A stretch of DNA of 64,000 bases from Methylovirgula sp963708155 (lineage in GTDB: Bacteria > Pseudomonadota > Alphaproteobacteria > Rhizobiales > Beijerinckiaceae), in the NCBI GenBank assembly GCA_963708155.1, contig OY970183.1, positions 1,116,001-1,180,000 on the forward strand, in the 5' to 3' direction. The notes beneath the pieces are model-generated. The model saw only the letters and a list, made by a program, of their open reading frames with translations. It was not told the origin of the DNA and did not search any database. This document shows, piece after piece, positions 9,666-20,560 of this stretch. A program made the position numbers and the translations under genes. Position 1 is the first letter of the stretch; every line of letters begins with the position of its first letter.

Positions 9666-10925
9666 ATGTTGCTGCGGCGCAGGCGCCGCGATGAAGATGA
9701 GAGAAGTGCCGTGGACGAAATGAGTAGCCAAGCAGAGATTCGAAAGTCAGACAAGCCAACGTCACGGCGGACAAGAAGCAGAATATGGATCGGCGCCGGC
9801 GTGACGCTTCTGCTTATTTTGGCTGTGGGTTCCGGCCGTTTCTTTCTCGACGATCGGGATGGCGCGCAGGCCGCCATCGCCCCGCCGCTGCCGCAAGTCA
9901 TCGTCAGCAATCCGCTCGAGCGGCAAGTCGACAAAAAGCTGACTTTCCTCGGACAGTTCTCGGCGGTTGATCGTGTCGAACTTCGCGCGCAGGTCGGCGG
10001 GATATTGACCGGAATTTATTTCAAGGACGGCGCCATAGTTCATAAGGGCGATCTGCTCTTCACCATAGATACGGAGCCTTATGCGATTAAGCTCGCGCAG
10101 GCGCAGGCGCAGCTGAAAAGCGCCAATGCGCAATTGGTTTTGGCGGATCAGGAATTGGCGCGCGCGCAAGCGCTTGCCAGCCGCTCATTTGGCACCGCCG
10201 AGAACGTCGATCAGCGCACCTCGGATCGGCAAAGCGCAGTCGCAGCGATCGACGCCGCCAAGGCCGCCATCCGCGACGCCCAATTTGATTTCGACCATTG
10301 CCGGATTACGGCGCCGTTCACGGGACGCATTGGCACACATCTCGTCTCGATAGGAAACCTCATCGCCGGCAGCCGTGGCGGGACGAGCCCAACCACCCTC
10401 CTTGCGACGCTCGTCTCTCTCGATCCGATCCACCTCGACTTCGATATGAGTGAATCGGATTACGAGACATTTTCCCGTTATCGCGCGCAGGCCGGCGGCG
10501 CCCTGGGAAATCGAATAGAGATCGCCCTCAACGACGACGACCAATTCAGCCGCGAAGGTGTTCTTGATTTCATAGATAACGAGCTTGATCGCTCAAGCGG
10601 AACAATTCACGCGCGAGCGACCATCCAAGACCCAAAATTCGACTTGACGCCCGGTGCCTTCGCGCGCGTACGGCTTATCGCGTCGCCCCCGAGATCGGTT
10701 TTGATGCTGCCGGATGCGGCAGTCTTACCAGATCAATCGAGTTACGTTGTCCTGACGGTCAGTGCAGACGGCACAGTCGTTCCGAAAGCGGTCCAGACAG
10801 GTGATTTGCACGGCGGTCTTCGTGTCATTTCCTCGGGTCTGTCGCCGAATGCAAAGGTGATCATCGACGGTCTCCTCTACGCAGCGCCGGGAAGCAAGGT
10901 CAGCCCGAAGAGCGGGGCGATTTGA
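9666..10925 (+). CDS. RND efflux periplasmic adaptor subunit
   Basis: This is a membrane-fusion protein linking an inner-membrane RND pump to an outer-membrane channel. One N-terminal hydrophobic anchor (about residues 40-60) is followed by the lipoyl/barrel-sandwich half-motifs (RVELRAQVGGILTGIYFKDG and FDHCRITAPFTGRIG) flanking an alpha-helical hairpin rich in Ala, Gln and Leu, then beta-barrel and membrane-proximal domains. In-frame GTG 9711 and ATG 9720 are alternative starts. The stop overlaps the upstream end of the pump frame, so the two are cotranscribed. No outer-membrane channel gene is nearby. Confidence 0.88.
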   Translation: MLLRRRRRDEDERSAVDEMSSQAEIRKSDKPTSRRTRSRIWIGAGVTLLLILAVGSGRFFLDDRDGAQAAIAPPLPQVIVSNPLERQVDKKLTFLGQFSAVDRVELRAQVGGILTGIYFKDGAIVHKGDLLFTIDTEPYAIKLAQAQAQLKSANAQLVLADQELARAQALASRSFGTAENVDQRTSDRQSAVAAIDAAKAAIRDAQFDFDHCRITAPFTGRIGTHLVSIGNLIAGSRGGTSPTTLLATLVSLDPIHLDFDMSESDYETFSRYRAQAGGALGNRIEIALNDDDQFSREGVLDFIDNELDRSSGTIHARATIQDPKFDLTPGAFARVRLIASPPRSVLMLPDAAVLPDQSSYVVLTVSADGTVVPKAVQTGDLHGGLRVISSGLSPNAKVIIDGLLYAAPGSKVSPKSGAI

Positions 10926-10960
10926 TATTCTTCAACCGGCCAAGACGTGGACTGACGCCA

Positions 10961-13900
10961 ATGCGATTAAGCCACTTCTTCATCGATCGTCCCCGATTTG
11001 CGATTGTTCTCAGCATTTTCATAACGCTTCTCGGCCTTGGCGCTCTCGCCGTCTTGCCGGTGGCGCAATATCCCGAGGTCGTTCCGCCGACGGTGCAGAT
11101 CACGGCCTCATTGCCGGGCGCATCCGCGGATACCGTGGCGCGCACGGTCGCGACGCCTCTCGAACAAGAGATAAACGGCGTCGAAAACATGCTCTATATG
11201 AGCAGCCAGTCGACCGGGGACGGCAACCTCACCATCACGGTGACTTTCCGGATCGGAACGGACCTCAACGTCGCGCAGATGCTCACCCAAAACCGGGTGC
11301 AGGACGCGCTGCCGCGCCTGCCCGAAGACGTGCAGCGCCTTGGCGTGCAGGTTCGAAAAGCCACGCCGAGCATTCTTCTCGCGGTTCACCTGTTTTCGCC
11401 GGACAGGTCGCGGGACACGCTTTACCTTTCGAACTACCTGACCCTCCACGTGAAGGATGAATTGGCACGCCTGCAGGGCGTGGGCGACGTTCAGTTTCAG
11501 GGCGGGCGTGAATATGCGATGCGGATCTGGCTGGACCCCGACAAAGTCGCCGCACACGACTTGAGCGCCGCTCAGGTCCTGGACGCACTCCGCGCGCAAA
11601 ATCTGCAGGTTGCAGCGGGTGTCCTGAATCGCCCTCCGGTTCCCGCCGGCGCGGCCTACCAGATCGGCGTGGAAGCGCGTGGAAGGCTGTCGACGCCGGA
11701 GGAGTTCGGCGACATCGTTATAAAGTCAGATGGCGCAGGGCGTGTAACGCGCGTTCGCGACGTCGGCCGCGTCGAGGTGGGTGCCGCAGATTACGGGAGC
11801 AGCGCGTTCGTAGATCATTACTACGGACTTCCTTTGCTCATTTTCGCGGAGCCGGGAGCAAATTCGCTGGCGGTCGACAAAGAAGTCGTCTCGAAGATGC
11901 GCGAATTGAGCAAAGTGTTTCCCCCAGGCGTCGCCTACACGATCGTCTATGATCCGACGATTTTCATCTCGAAATCCATTCACGAAGTCATCGTAACGAT
12001 CTTCGTCGCAATCCTGCTGGTCGTCGGGGTTGTTTTTGTCTTCCTTCAAACGTGGCGGGCGACGATTGTTCCAGTGATCGCTATTCCCGTCTCTTTGCTG
12101 GGGGCGTTCGCCGTATTGTTGCTGTTGGGAATATCGATCAACAACCTGTCCTTATTCGGTCTGGTGCTCGCGGTCGGCATTGTCGTCGACGATGCGATCG
12201 TCGTCGTGGAGAATGTCGAAAGAAACCTCGAATTGGGCATGTCGCCGTCAGCGGCGGCGCACCGCACAATGGACGAAGTCGGCGGCGCGCTTATTTCAAT
12301 TGCGCTCACCTTATGCGCCGTCTTCGTGCCGTCTGCCTTTCTATCGGGAATAACCGGTCTTTTCTTCCGCCAATTCGCCGTGACGATTGCCGCCTCGACG
12401 GTGATCTCCTGCTTTGTCTCCCTCACCCTCAGCCCGGCGCTTTGCGCGATTCTGCTTAAAGCACATGGCGCCGACGCTCCGCGCGGCACGATCGGGAACG
12501 TCATTTCCAGCGCCTTCGGCGTGTTTAATCGTGGGTTTGAGTCGCTTTCGGCATCTTACGGGCGCCTCACGGGCCGCCTTGTCCGCACTCTGGGGGTGGT
12601 TCTGATTGTGTATGTCGGCCTGATTGGCATCTCCGCCTTCGAGTTCGCGCGAACGCCGACAGGGTTCATTCCAGAGCAGGACCAAGGCTATCTGATCACA
12701 ATCATACAACTTCCGCCGGGCGCATCCCTATCTCGAACTGAGGCCGTGGTCCGGCAGGCTAACGACATAATCCTGTCGACGAAGGGCGTTGAGCACGACG
12801 CTCCGTTTGTGGGGCTGGACGCCACGACATCGACGGACGCACCGAATACTGCAACGATTTTTTCGGGGCTGCCTTCTCTCTACAATCACGAGCTGAAGGG
12901 CGTCACCGCCGAAACCGTGCTGGCGGACCTCCGCAGGCGCCTTTCGGTCATCAAAGACGCGTATGTGCTGACAATACCGCCCCCTCCGGTTCAGGGTCTC
13001 GGGAACTCGGGCGGCTTCAAGCTCATGTTGGAGGACAGGGCCGGCCTTGGCCCTCAAGCCCTGGTGGGCGCGGCGAAAGCGCTCGTCGCGGCGGCCAACA
13101 AGGACCCTGATTTTGCCGGCGTCTTCACGTTGTTTAACGCCGCATCGCCGTCCACGTTCGCCGATATCGATCGGGAAAAGGCTGAGAAACTCAACCTGAC
13201 TCCGACCGATATCTTCTCCACGCTTCAGGTTTATCTCGGCTCCCAATACGTCAACGACTTCAATTATCTCGGCCGCACTTACGAGGTCATTGCGCAGGCC
13301 GATGGACGATATCGGCGCACGCCGGAAGATCTGGCCAATCTCAAGGCTCGCAATTCTCTCGGGCAGATGGTGCCGATCGGCAGCGTTGCGCAGCTGAAAC
13401 ACACGACGATCCCTTACCGGGTTCCGCGTTACGATCTATATCCCGCAGCCGAGGTCCAAGGCGTCGGCGCTCCGGGTGTCGCATCCGGAACGGCCTTGCT
13501 GCGCATGGAAGAATTGGCGCACCAGATTCTTCCAAACGGCATCGACTTCGAGTGGACCGAGCTCGCGTTTCAGCAGGAAGAACGGGGGACGCCAACCTTG
13601 TTGGTGTTTGCCGCCGCCGCACTGTTCGTTTTTTTGGTTCTGGTTGCGCAATACGAAAGCTGGAAGTTGCCTCTCACCGTCGTCCTCATCGTGCCGATGT
13701 GTCTCCTCGCGTCGGTCACGGGACTTCTCGGGCGCGGACTGCCGATCGATATTCTGGCGCAGATCGGGTTTGTGGTTTTGGTCGGCCTAGCCGCCAAAAA
13801 TGCGATCCTGATCGTCGAGTTCGCCCGCCAAAAAGAACATGAGGGCGCGAGCGCGGGCAGCGCCGCCGTGCACGCGGCGCGCACGCGTTTGCGTCCTATC

Positions 13901-14137
13901 CTGATGACGTCGTTCGCGTTCATACTCGGTGTCGCGCCGCTCGCTGTGGCCACCGGAGCCGGCGCGGAGATGCGCCGCTCGCTCGGAACCGCGGTGCTCT
14001 TCGGCATGTTGGGCGTGACCGGCTTTGGCCTGCTGTTCACGCCAGCGTTTTACACTTTCATTCGCAACCTCGGCCGCGGCCGGTCGACGATCGCGAGGGC
14101 CGGCGTCATCGAAGGCGGGCATCCGGAGACATCATGA
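10961..14137 (+). CDS. RND multidrug efflux permease (HAE1 family)
   Basis: The ~1,058-residue inner-membrane proton antiporter has the classical start MRLSHFFIDRPRFAIVLSIF, with two sets of six membrane segments separated by large periplasmic loops. The segment with GIVVDDAIVVVENVERNL carries the paired Asp residues of the proton relay, and GFVVLVGLAAKNAILIVEFA is the matching C-terminal block. ATG 10961 fits family length; the frame is open back to a TTG at 10922 that overlaps the adaptor stop. Substrates are probably hydrophobic drugs or lipids. Confidence 0.93.
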   Translation: MRLSHFFIDRPRFAIVLSIFITLLGLGALAVLPVAQYPEVVPPTVQITASLPGASADTVARTVATPLEQEINGVENMLYMSSQSTGDGNLTITVTFRIGTDLNVAQMLTQNRVQDALPRLPEDVQRLGVQVRKATPSILLAVHLFSPDRSRDTLYLSNYLTLHVKDELARLQGVGDVQFQGGREYAMRIWLDPDKVAAHDLSAAQVLDALRAQNLQVAAGVLNRPPVPAGAAYQIGVEARGRLSTPEEFGDIVIKSDGAGRVTRVRDVGRVEVGAADYGSSAFVDHYYGLPLLIFAEPGANSLAVDKEVVSKMRELSKVFPPGVAYTIVYDPTIFISKSIHEVIVTIFVAILLVVGVVFVFLQTWRATIVPVIAIPVSLLGAFAVLLLLGISINNLSLFGLVLAVGIVVDDAIVVVENVERNLELGMSPSAAAHRTMDEVGGALISIALTLCAVFVPSAFLSGITGLFFRQFAVTIAASTVISCFVSLTLSPALCAILLKAHGADAPRGTIGNVISSAFGVFNRGFESLSASYGRLTGRLVRTLGVVLIVYVGLIGISAFEFARTPTGFIPEQDQGYLITIIQLPPGASLSRTEAVVRQANDIILSTKGVEHDAPFVGLDATTSTDAPNTATIFSGLPSLYNHELKGVTAETVLADLRRRLSVIKDAYVLTIPPPPVQGLGNSGGFKLMLEDRAGLGPQALVGAAKALVAAANKDPDFAGVFTLFNAASPSTFADIDREKAEKLNLTPTDIFSTLQVYLGSQYVNDFNYLGRTYEVIAQADGRYRRTPEDLANLKARNSLGQMVPIGSVAQLKHTTIPYRVPRYDLYPAAEVQGVGAPGVASGTALLRMEELAHQILPNGIDFEWTELAFQQEERGTPTLLVFAAAALFVFLVLVAQYESWKLPLTVVLIVPMCLLASVTGLLGRGLPIDILAQIGFVVLVGLAAKNAILIVEFARQKEHEGASAGSAAVHAARTRLRPILMTSFAFILGVAPLAVATGAGAEMRRSLGTAVLFGMLGVTGFGLLFTPAFYTFIRNLGRGRSTIARAGVIEGGHPETS

Positions 14138-14371
14138 TCGCGGCCAGATCCGACAGTTCAACGTCCGCGTTGCGCCAATAATCGGACGTTCCTCACCCGG
14201 ACTCATCGCCTTGAGATTATGTTCGACGGCGAATTTAGCCATCGCCGCGTCCGCCTCCGCCTGCCTGGATATGGACGCAGCAATTCTCGCGCAGTATGGA
14301 TAGAGGGCGTGGCCTGCCGTGGCGCACCCATTTTGTCGCGTCGCGCCAAGGCAGGCGATGAAGACCTTCAT
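14132..14371 (-). CDS. Possible small hypothetical protein
   Basis: A 79-codon frame (MKVFIACLGATRQNGC...) fills the gap between the pump and the next gene and overlaps the pump stop by 6 bp. It has no recognised domain and no clear ribosome site. It may be chance. Confidence 0.25.
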   Translation of the reverse strand: MKVFIACLGATRQNGCATAGHALYPYCARIAASISRQAEADAAMAKFAVEHNLKAMSPGEERPIIGATRTLNCRIWPRS

Positions 14372-14449
14372 TCAATGACGCTCCGCCGAGCCGGTTAGCC
14401 TTTTGATTTGCCGCCGCTTCGCAAAGTGTCGATACCGAGAGATCTGGTC

Positions 14450-15286
14450 ATGACGGACAGAAAACCGGTCGCAGACGTTACCCGGGATTGGCAAGCAACG
14501 CAGGGCCAGAAATCTGCCGCGACGCGCCTCCGCCTTTTCGCTGCGCTCTGCTGGATCGTCGCCATTGGCGGCGAGATCGCCGCGATCTACCTGTTCTACC
14601 AGCACAAGTTCGATCATGGGAACATGCCGCTGCTGATCGGCTTGCTGGTCGGGATTGCGATCTTCGCCATCGCCGGCAACTTGCTGTGGAAGGCGGCCAA
14701 CACGCACGATCCGGCCCGCGCCTCCGACACCGCCAAATTCTTCTTTCAAAATCAGCTTGGCGCGATCATCACCCTGATTGCCTTCCTCCCGCTGCTTTTC
14801 CTGATCCTGACCGACAAGAACATGGATCCGCAGACCAAGAAGGTCGCCGGTGGCGTCGGCGTCGTGCTGGCCGTGATCGCGGCTCTGACCGGCGTCAGCT
14901 ATCACCCCCCGTCGGTCGAGCAATACACCCAGGATATGAACGCCTGCGCAACCCAGATCAAGACAGGGCAGCCGACCACAGCCTGTTCGCCTGACGTTGC
15001 CGTGCAGGCGAAGGAGATCGCCACGGACTCCGCCACGGTGGCCGGGGCGACGAAGGACGCGGCACACCCCGCCGGTCAGGACGTCGTCTACTGGATCGCG
15101 CCGGAAAACGGCGCCAAGAAGTCCACGACGCCGCATGTGTTCCACCTCTGCGCGGCGGTGAGCCCGCTGAAAGGCAAGACCGTGCACAGCGGCTCCGTGA
15201 CCGAGGCCTATGCACAGAACGCCATCCGCATCACGAAGCAGATCGCGATGGAGCAGAAGCAGTGCGGGTTCACGGCTTCGCAATAA
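14450..15286 (+). CDS. Uncharacterised membrane protein
   Basis: From ATG 14450 (MTDRKPVADV) the protein has 278 residues. About four hydrophobic segments lie in the first half (LFAALCWIVAIGGEIAAIYL, MPLLIGLLVGIAIFAIAG, LGAIITLIAFLPLLFLIL, VAGGVGVVLAVIAALTG). A ~130-residue extracytoplasmic tail follows with four scattered cysteines (ACATQ, TACSPD, HLCAAV, KQCGF) that may pair. GAGAGA precedes the start. An open frame on the opposite strand is rejected because its product is low-complexity and Arg/Asp-rich. The family is not recognised. Confidence 0.65.
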   Translation: MTDRKPVADVTRDWQATQGQKSAATRLRLFAALCWIVAIGGEIAAIYLFYQHKFDHGNMPLLIGLLVGIAIFAIAGNLLWKAANTHDPARASDTAKFFFQNQLGAIITLIAFLPLLFLILTDKNMDPQTKKVAGGVGVVLAVIAALTGVSYHPPSVEQYTQDMNACATQIKTGQPTTACSPDVAVQAKEIATDSATVAGATKDAAHPAGQDVVYWIAPENGAKKSTTPHVFHLCAAVSPLKGKTVHSGSVTEAYAQNAIRITKQIAMEQKQCGFTASQ

Positions 15287-15664
15287 ACCGGTCCGCGTTC
15301 GATCGCGCCCAGCTCTTGGCTTTTTCGAGAGAACGGTGCGCAATGGCGGGTCCGACATGGACGCGCCAAAGCAGTTGTAAGACCGTCTAGATCGCGTACT
15401 CGCGAACTGCTTCGCTCAAATTCGGCAACCGCGGAACATCAGGCAGCGCTCCGCATAGCCCGGCGAAATAACCGTTTTCCGCAAAACCAGACGCGGAGAA
15501 CGCGGCCGCGGGTGAAACTTCGACACTTGAAGAAGACTATGGCTTAGCGTGCGTGTCGAAGCTAAGCTCGGAAATTCCAGGGTTTCACAGAAAAAATCCG
15601 GGCAAGCCGGCGCTTCAGAAAGACGTAATCGGACCTGGAACGGAGCCGAGCGTGGGAGGGAAGC
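15287..15664 (+). other. 378 bp intergenic stretch before the long PEPCK-like gene
   Basis: No gene, tRNA or strong terminator is visible here. The last bases contain GGAGGGAAGC directly before ATG 15665, an excellent ribosome site that fixes the start of the next gene. Confidence 0.6.
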
Positions 15665-18600
15665 ATGGAGCTGGAACGCGCTGTCGGACTTAAGGCGGAT
15701 GGGTCGGTCTGGCTCGGGGAGAGATCCGCCGCGATCGGGTCAATCCTGCTCAAGCTCGCGGCCTTGGGCATCCGGATCCCAGAGAATACTGGCGACGGTG
15801 AACTGCTCCATCTCGCGGCCGACCTTTTTGCGCGCTATCGCGAACAGACCCGCTTGCTCTCCCAGCATCTCTGCCCCGCCGACGCGCGTGTTCAGCGATA
15901 CATCGATAAACTGCTCGCCTTGGCAGGCGGCGGCACGCCGGCGCGCCTGCCCGCGGAGACCTTCATTCTCGACCAATACGGGCTGGCTCGTGAGCTATCG
16001 CTGCCGATCGACGCGGATGCCTGGCACAACGAGCTCGTGTCGAGCTATCGGCTCGACAACGGAGTCCTGCACAACCCGGTTAACGACCGGCGCACCACGC
16101 AGGGCGTCTTTCACGTGGCAGAAGGCGGGCTTCCGATTCCGGCGGATAAGACCCGGGTGCCGCTCGCGACTTATGTCCGCCTGCTCGAAGAGGCGCTCCG
16201 GCCGCCGCCCGAACTTCTACGCCTGCCGTTCACCGCGAACTGGCCCGAACCCGTCGAGACCATGGTCTCGCTGCTGCTGCGGCCGCTCGTCTGCCCCGCG
16301 GTGCCGGAGATTTCGCCCGAAAAGCGCCTCGAGATCCGGTACTTCGTTCCGGGCGGCCTGGTCTCGAACCTCGACTTCGTGGAAAGCATCTTCGGCAATG
16401 CCGGAGATCCCTATCTCCCGGCAAACGATGCAGCGCTCGATGTGGAGGGTTGGACCGGCCATAGCGGCTGCGTAATTCTGGCGCCGCATCTCACGCGACT
16501 GAAGAAGAAGGATGTCGGTCTCCCGCACGCGAACGATGCCACCGCGGCTCAACGTGCTGCGGGAATGTGTTGGACCGATGAGGGCGAACTCTACAACGAG
16601 GGCCGTCCGTTCAAGATCACATCGCGCGACATGGACGGCGTGATGGTGACCATCCTCGCCGACAATTACTTCGGCTATTGCAAGAAGGAAGTGAAGACCC
16701 AGATCGGCTACAGCGCCAACCTGTTCGGCGGGGCTGAAGAGGAGCATGCCGGCGGTGCGCTGGCCTTCGCCACCTTCAGCCTGGGCGACCGGTTCGTTCC
16801 CGATCTCATGCGGATGGAAAGCACCAAGCAGCACCGGTTCAAGGAGGCGCTCGCACTTTTGGGTGAGCGTGCGCGGCTTCATCCGTCAGGCTATGCCACC
16901 GACGGGATCTATCCCGAAATCCACTACATGCCGGAGGACATGGAGATAGACATCCACCGGCAGGACATCACCTGGACACGGCATGGCGAAACCCAGCACC
17001 TGAAGCTGCTGCCCGGCCAGATCTATATCCATCCGAGTGGCTACAAGGTCCGAATGGCCAAGTATGGAGGGGCGCCGAGCTGGCGGCTGATTGGCACGGT
17101 CCCAGAGGGCACGTTTTGCCACAAGCCTTGCACGGTCTCCGGCGGCGGCAAGTCGGAGATCAGCAAAAGCCTGGTGGATGCCGTGCTGCCGGGCTCGTTC
17201 TATGTCCGCAACTTCGAGGAGGACATGGCGCTCGTCGAGGAGATCTTCGAGCCGGAACTACGATGACGCACGGCTGGCGGAGCCAGGCGACGGCGGCGGT
17301 GCTTCGCGGCCGATCCTGTCCCCGAAGCGCTCCCTCGGCTCGGTGATCAAGCTCCTCACGCCAAACCCCGCGGAGTTCACGCCCAAGTACAATGCGTGGC
17401 TTGAAAGCATTCCAAACCATGTCCGAGCGCTGGTCTTCGTGATCAAGCGCTTTTACTGCCCCGAGTGGGGCAAGGATTGGCGCCAGCATTTCAGCGTGGA
17501 CATCACCAACGGCGCGCCCGGGCACGAACTCAAATACGACGGGACGGCGGCTCGTCGCCAATTATCTCCGGATCGGCCGCCAGGAGAATGGCGCCTGGCG
17601 CACCTACAAGCTCAGGCAAGACTTCGTCGCGGCCGACAAGGTCCAGATGGAGGACGACATCACGGCCTCGGTGGTGGTCTCCGCGCAGAGCCTGGCGGGA
17701 TTGCCAAGTGAATACGCCGGGCACCCAAGCCTCAAGTTGGCGCAGAACTGCGAATTCCGACTCTTCCAGCGGCCCGACGACGCCATTCATCCGGGCCTCG
17801 ACCGGCAGACCGAGGAAGACATGGCAGGCCCCGGGCTCTTCTGCTCCAACTTTCAGGCGCTCACGCGCGCGGACGCTCAGAGGATCGTCGAAGACGTTGC
17901 GGTGCAAGACAGCTTCACCCGCCCGATGCGCGAACACGTGGCGCGGAACGCCGCCCGCGCAAACGGCGGCTATTCGATTTGCTCGGCCGAGCCGCGGCTC
18001 GTTGGTGGCAAGCCCACCAAGAACCCGCGCTACCTGCAGCTGCGGCCCGACTTGGCGCGACCGCGCGACCGTTACATCGCCGAGATGGGCGCGCGCCTGT
18101 ATCGCCGCCTCCCGCTCGACGCGGCGGTGCTGTTTCCGGTGATCAGCGTGCTGTCGGGCCGGCGCAACAACCGGCCGGAGGAAGGCATCCGCGCGCTCTG
18201 CGTCTACGGGCCTATCCATTACCAGGAATTGCCCGAGCTGTTCATGGATTACGTGTGCTCGGTGACAGGCGCGTCGCCCAGCACCACCGGCGCCGGTTCC
18301 GAGGGCGCGCTCACCAAGGGACCGTTCAACGCCATCCAGACGACGGCGGACCTCAACAATGCGCTCGTCTCGATGCTGCTCACTGGCTATGGGGGTTTCA
18401 GTTCAGCCGCCGGCTTTATCGGCCCGCACCTTCGCGTGGACCACGACATCAGCCTGCTGATTCCGGAGATCTGGTGCAGGCTGTTCCCGCACGAGCGGGA
18501 CCCCAAGCGACTGATCGAGGCGGGGCATCTCGAGAGGCTCGAAGACTATGATTTCGACGGGAGGCAGGTGCTGGCCAGCCGGCTGGGCTACCGCATCACG

Positions 18601-19221
18601 TCGAAGTTCGTGCATACCTACTTCGGGCGCGTCTTCGACAATCCGACCGTCGTATTCACCGACGAAATCCTCAAGCCCGAGCTCCAGGATCCCGCGATAT
18701 TCGCCGACGGCGTCAACAATATCGTGGAGGCGCAGCAGCGTGTCGCTGAAGGATACTTCGCGGACGGGACGATCGATGACGCATGCCCGCCGCTCAAGGC
18801 CCTGCTCCACATCATGGCGCGGGGAAGCTACGAGGGGAAGACCGCGAGCGATCCCGAGATACGGGCGCTCTTCACCCGCGAGGCGCTGCTCGCGAGTGAC
18901 TGGTATCGCGAGCGCCTCGCGACGAAGCAGCAGCGGGACGTGGCGCTCTGGGCGCGCCATACACGGAGTCTGCGGGAGTTCCTGACACGCGCCGGCCACC
19001 GCGACGAGGCCAACCGGCTCGGAATCGCCAGCCTGTTGGAGCATGCCCGCGCCGAACTCGAGCGGGTGAGCGCACCGGAATATCTGGCGACGCTCGTCGG
19101 CACGATCGGCGCCGACCCGATTCATCGTCCAGCGCACGGGCGCCCTACGCCGGAAGCGAGATTTGGAGCGGAGCCACACGGGATGCTGCACGCGGCGGAC
19201 AGCGCCGCGGAGTCAGTCTAG
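15665..19221 (+). CDS. PPi-type phosphoenolpyruvate carboxykinase (two frame breaks)
   Basis: Joined across two frame breaks, this gene encodes ~1,184 residues. The size and sequence fit the pyrophosphate-using PEP carboxykinases known from Entamoeba and Propionibacterium, which interconvert PEP plus CO2 plus phosphate with oxaloacetate plus PPi. A glycine-rich phosphate-loop-like CTVSGGGKSEISKS lies at residues ~489-502. The C-terminal half has GRRNNRPEEGIRALCVYG and TGASPSTTGAGSEGALTKGP. Breaks lie near 17257 (an extra A gives EIFEP-DYDDARLA) and near 17545 (one extra base before RLVANYLRIG). No ATP-type PEPCK is in the window. The family call comes from recalled features, not a search. Confidence 0.68.
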
Positions 19222-19481
19222 CACCTCATGTGAGATCGGACCTTATCGCGGGTCATGTCTGCTTTGAGCACAAAGCGCACGAAGCACAACGGCCGCCCAG
19301 TACCTCCCGCAGAGCGATAGACCTGACCGGTCGCGTAGCTCGCGTCATCAGCTTTGGCCATTCTGGTCCCAATAAGGTGAGTAGGTTCGCATTCGCCGGG
19401 GATACGGCGCGACTTAAGGCGTCGGATGGGCCGGCATTCCACGCGTGGAAATGAACCGACTGGCATAGTCGAGAGGCCCAG

Positions 19482-20357
19482 CTACGGCCGCGGATTGCGG
19501 AGCACGGCGCAGGCGCCCCCGGCGGCTTCCAGCTGAGCGCAAAATCGCTCGGCCTCTTGGCGCGAATCCTTCATGAGACGCACCGCAAAACTCGCCATCC
19601 GCACGCCGGGCAGATGGGTGCGAAGAATATAAGGCTTGGCCTCACCAATCACCGATGGATAGTCACGCCGAATGCGCTCGAAGTTCGCGAGCAAAAGACC
19701 CAGACGCCAATTGCCGGCCAATTGAATGCCCCAAGGCTCCCACGGCGGATTTTCGAGCGGCGATTTAAATTGCGCAGACGTTGGCCAAGGTTTCATTTTC
19801 AGATTTGCAGCCAAATCGGTGCAAGACTCGCGGTCGGACAAAGTCGGAATCGGTTTCGTCGTCCATTCCGTAATGGCATGACCCGTGACCGCCAAAACAT
19901 AGCCGGCCGTTTCCGAAGGTAATTCGCCTTGCCCACTCAGCCAATGCGCTAAACGGCCAGGCCCCGCGTTGTAAGCGGCGGCGGCGAGCCCCAGGTTGCC
20001 GAAACTCTGTAGCAGTTCGTTAAGATAGCTCGCGGATTCGCGCAGCGCTTCGACCGGTTCGAACGGATTCAGCAATCCACGTGAAGACGCCGTCCGCGGC
20101 ATAAATTGGGCGACGCCTTGCGCGCCCGCCGGGCTAATCGCATCGGGATCAAAACGACTTTCTTGCCAGATCAGACGGGTAAAAAACCCAACTGGCAAAC
20201 CGTTCCTTCGAGCCTCCGCTTGTATAACGGCGCAGAAGCCAGTCGCAGCATGGGCGCCCCCCGCGGGCACGAACGTCAGAGCCAAAAGAACCAGGCGGGC
20301 GATGGCGATCAGATTGCCCCTCCAACGATCTCCTTTGACAAGAAGCTGAAAGGCCAT
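19482..20357 (-). CDS. Lytic transglycosylase (SLT domain)
   Basis: A soluble-lytic-transglycosylase-type enzyme that cleaves peptidoglycan glycan strands in the periplasm. After a signal peptide (ending VPAGGAHA) come the SLT motifs: IWQESRFDPDAISPAGAQGV with the catalytic Glu, QFMP, and AAYNAGPGRLAHW. A C-terminal ~80-residue region has a repeat-like tail that may bind peptidoglycan. Start 20357 (MAFQLLVKGD) gives a standard signal peptide; 20399 is the longer alternative. Confidence 0.87.
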   Translation of the reverse strand: MAFQLLVKGDRWRGNLIAIARLVLLALTFVPAGGAHAATGFCAVIQAEARRNGLPVGFFTRLIWQESRFDPDAISPAGAQGVAQFMPRTASSRGLLNPFEPVEALRESASYLNELLQSFGNLGLAAAAYNAGPGRLAHWLSGQGELPSETAGYVLAVTGHAITEWTTKPIPTLSDRESCTDLAANLKMKPWPTSAQFKSPLENPPWEPWGIQLAGNWRLGLLLANFERIRRDYPSVIGEAKPYILRTHLPGVRMASFAVRLMKDSRQEAERFCAQLEAAGGACAVLRNPRP

Positions 20358-20476
20358 TGCTGATATTCGCCAGTATGCCGAGGCGTATGAAACACCCATA
20401 GCACGACGGCTGCGTCAAACCGGCTTTGAATTTCCCTGCCGGCTTAGCAGTAAGGCAGTTGGGAAACAGAACTGCC

Positions 20477-20551
20477 TGGCTGGGGCGGGAGGATTCGAAC
20501 CTCCGGATGGCGGAATCAAAATCCGCTGCCTTACCACTTGGCGACGCCCCA
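20477..20551 (-). tRNA. tRNA-Gln (anticodon TTG)
   Basis: The full cloverleaf is readable on the minus strand: acceptor stem TGGGGCG/CGCCCCA, anticodon stem GCGGA/TCCGC around loop TTTTGAT giving anticodon TTG, and T arm with GGTTCGAATCC. CCA is encoded. The length is 75 nt with CCA. Confidence 0.95.
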
Positions 20552-20560
20552 AAACCTGCG

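Noticed and set aside
14372..15358. Minus-strand open frame opposite the membrane protein
   Set aside because: Arg- and Gly-rich with no hydrophobic or domain pattern; the plus-strand frame has four clean membrane segments and paired cysteines.
17240..17560. Programmed ribosomal frameshifting in the PEPCK-like gene
   Set aside because: No slippery heptamer or pseudoknot is evident, and the same kind of extra-base break occurs in many unrelated genes of this window.
19218..19466. Short minus-strand open frame (82 codons) after the PEPCK gene
   Set aside because: No start signal and a patchy composition; LCFVRFVLKADMT resembles fragments scattered in rhizobial genomes, so it is more likely a remnant than a gene.
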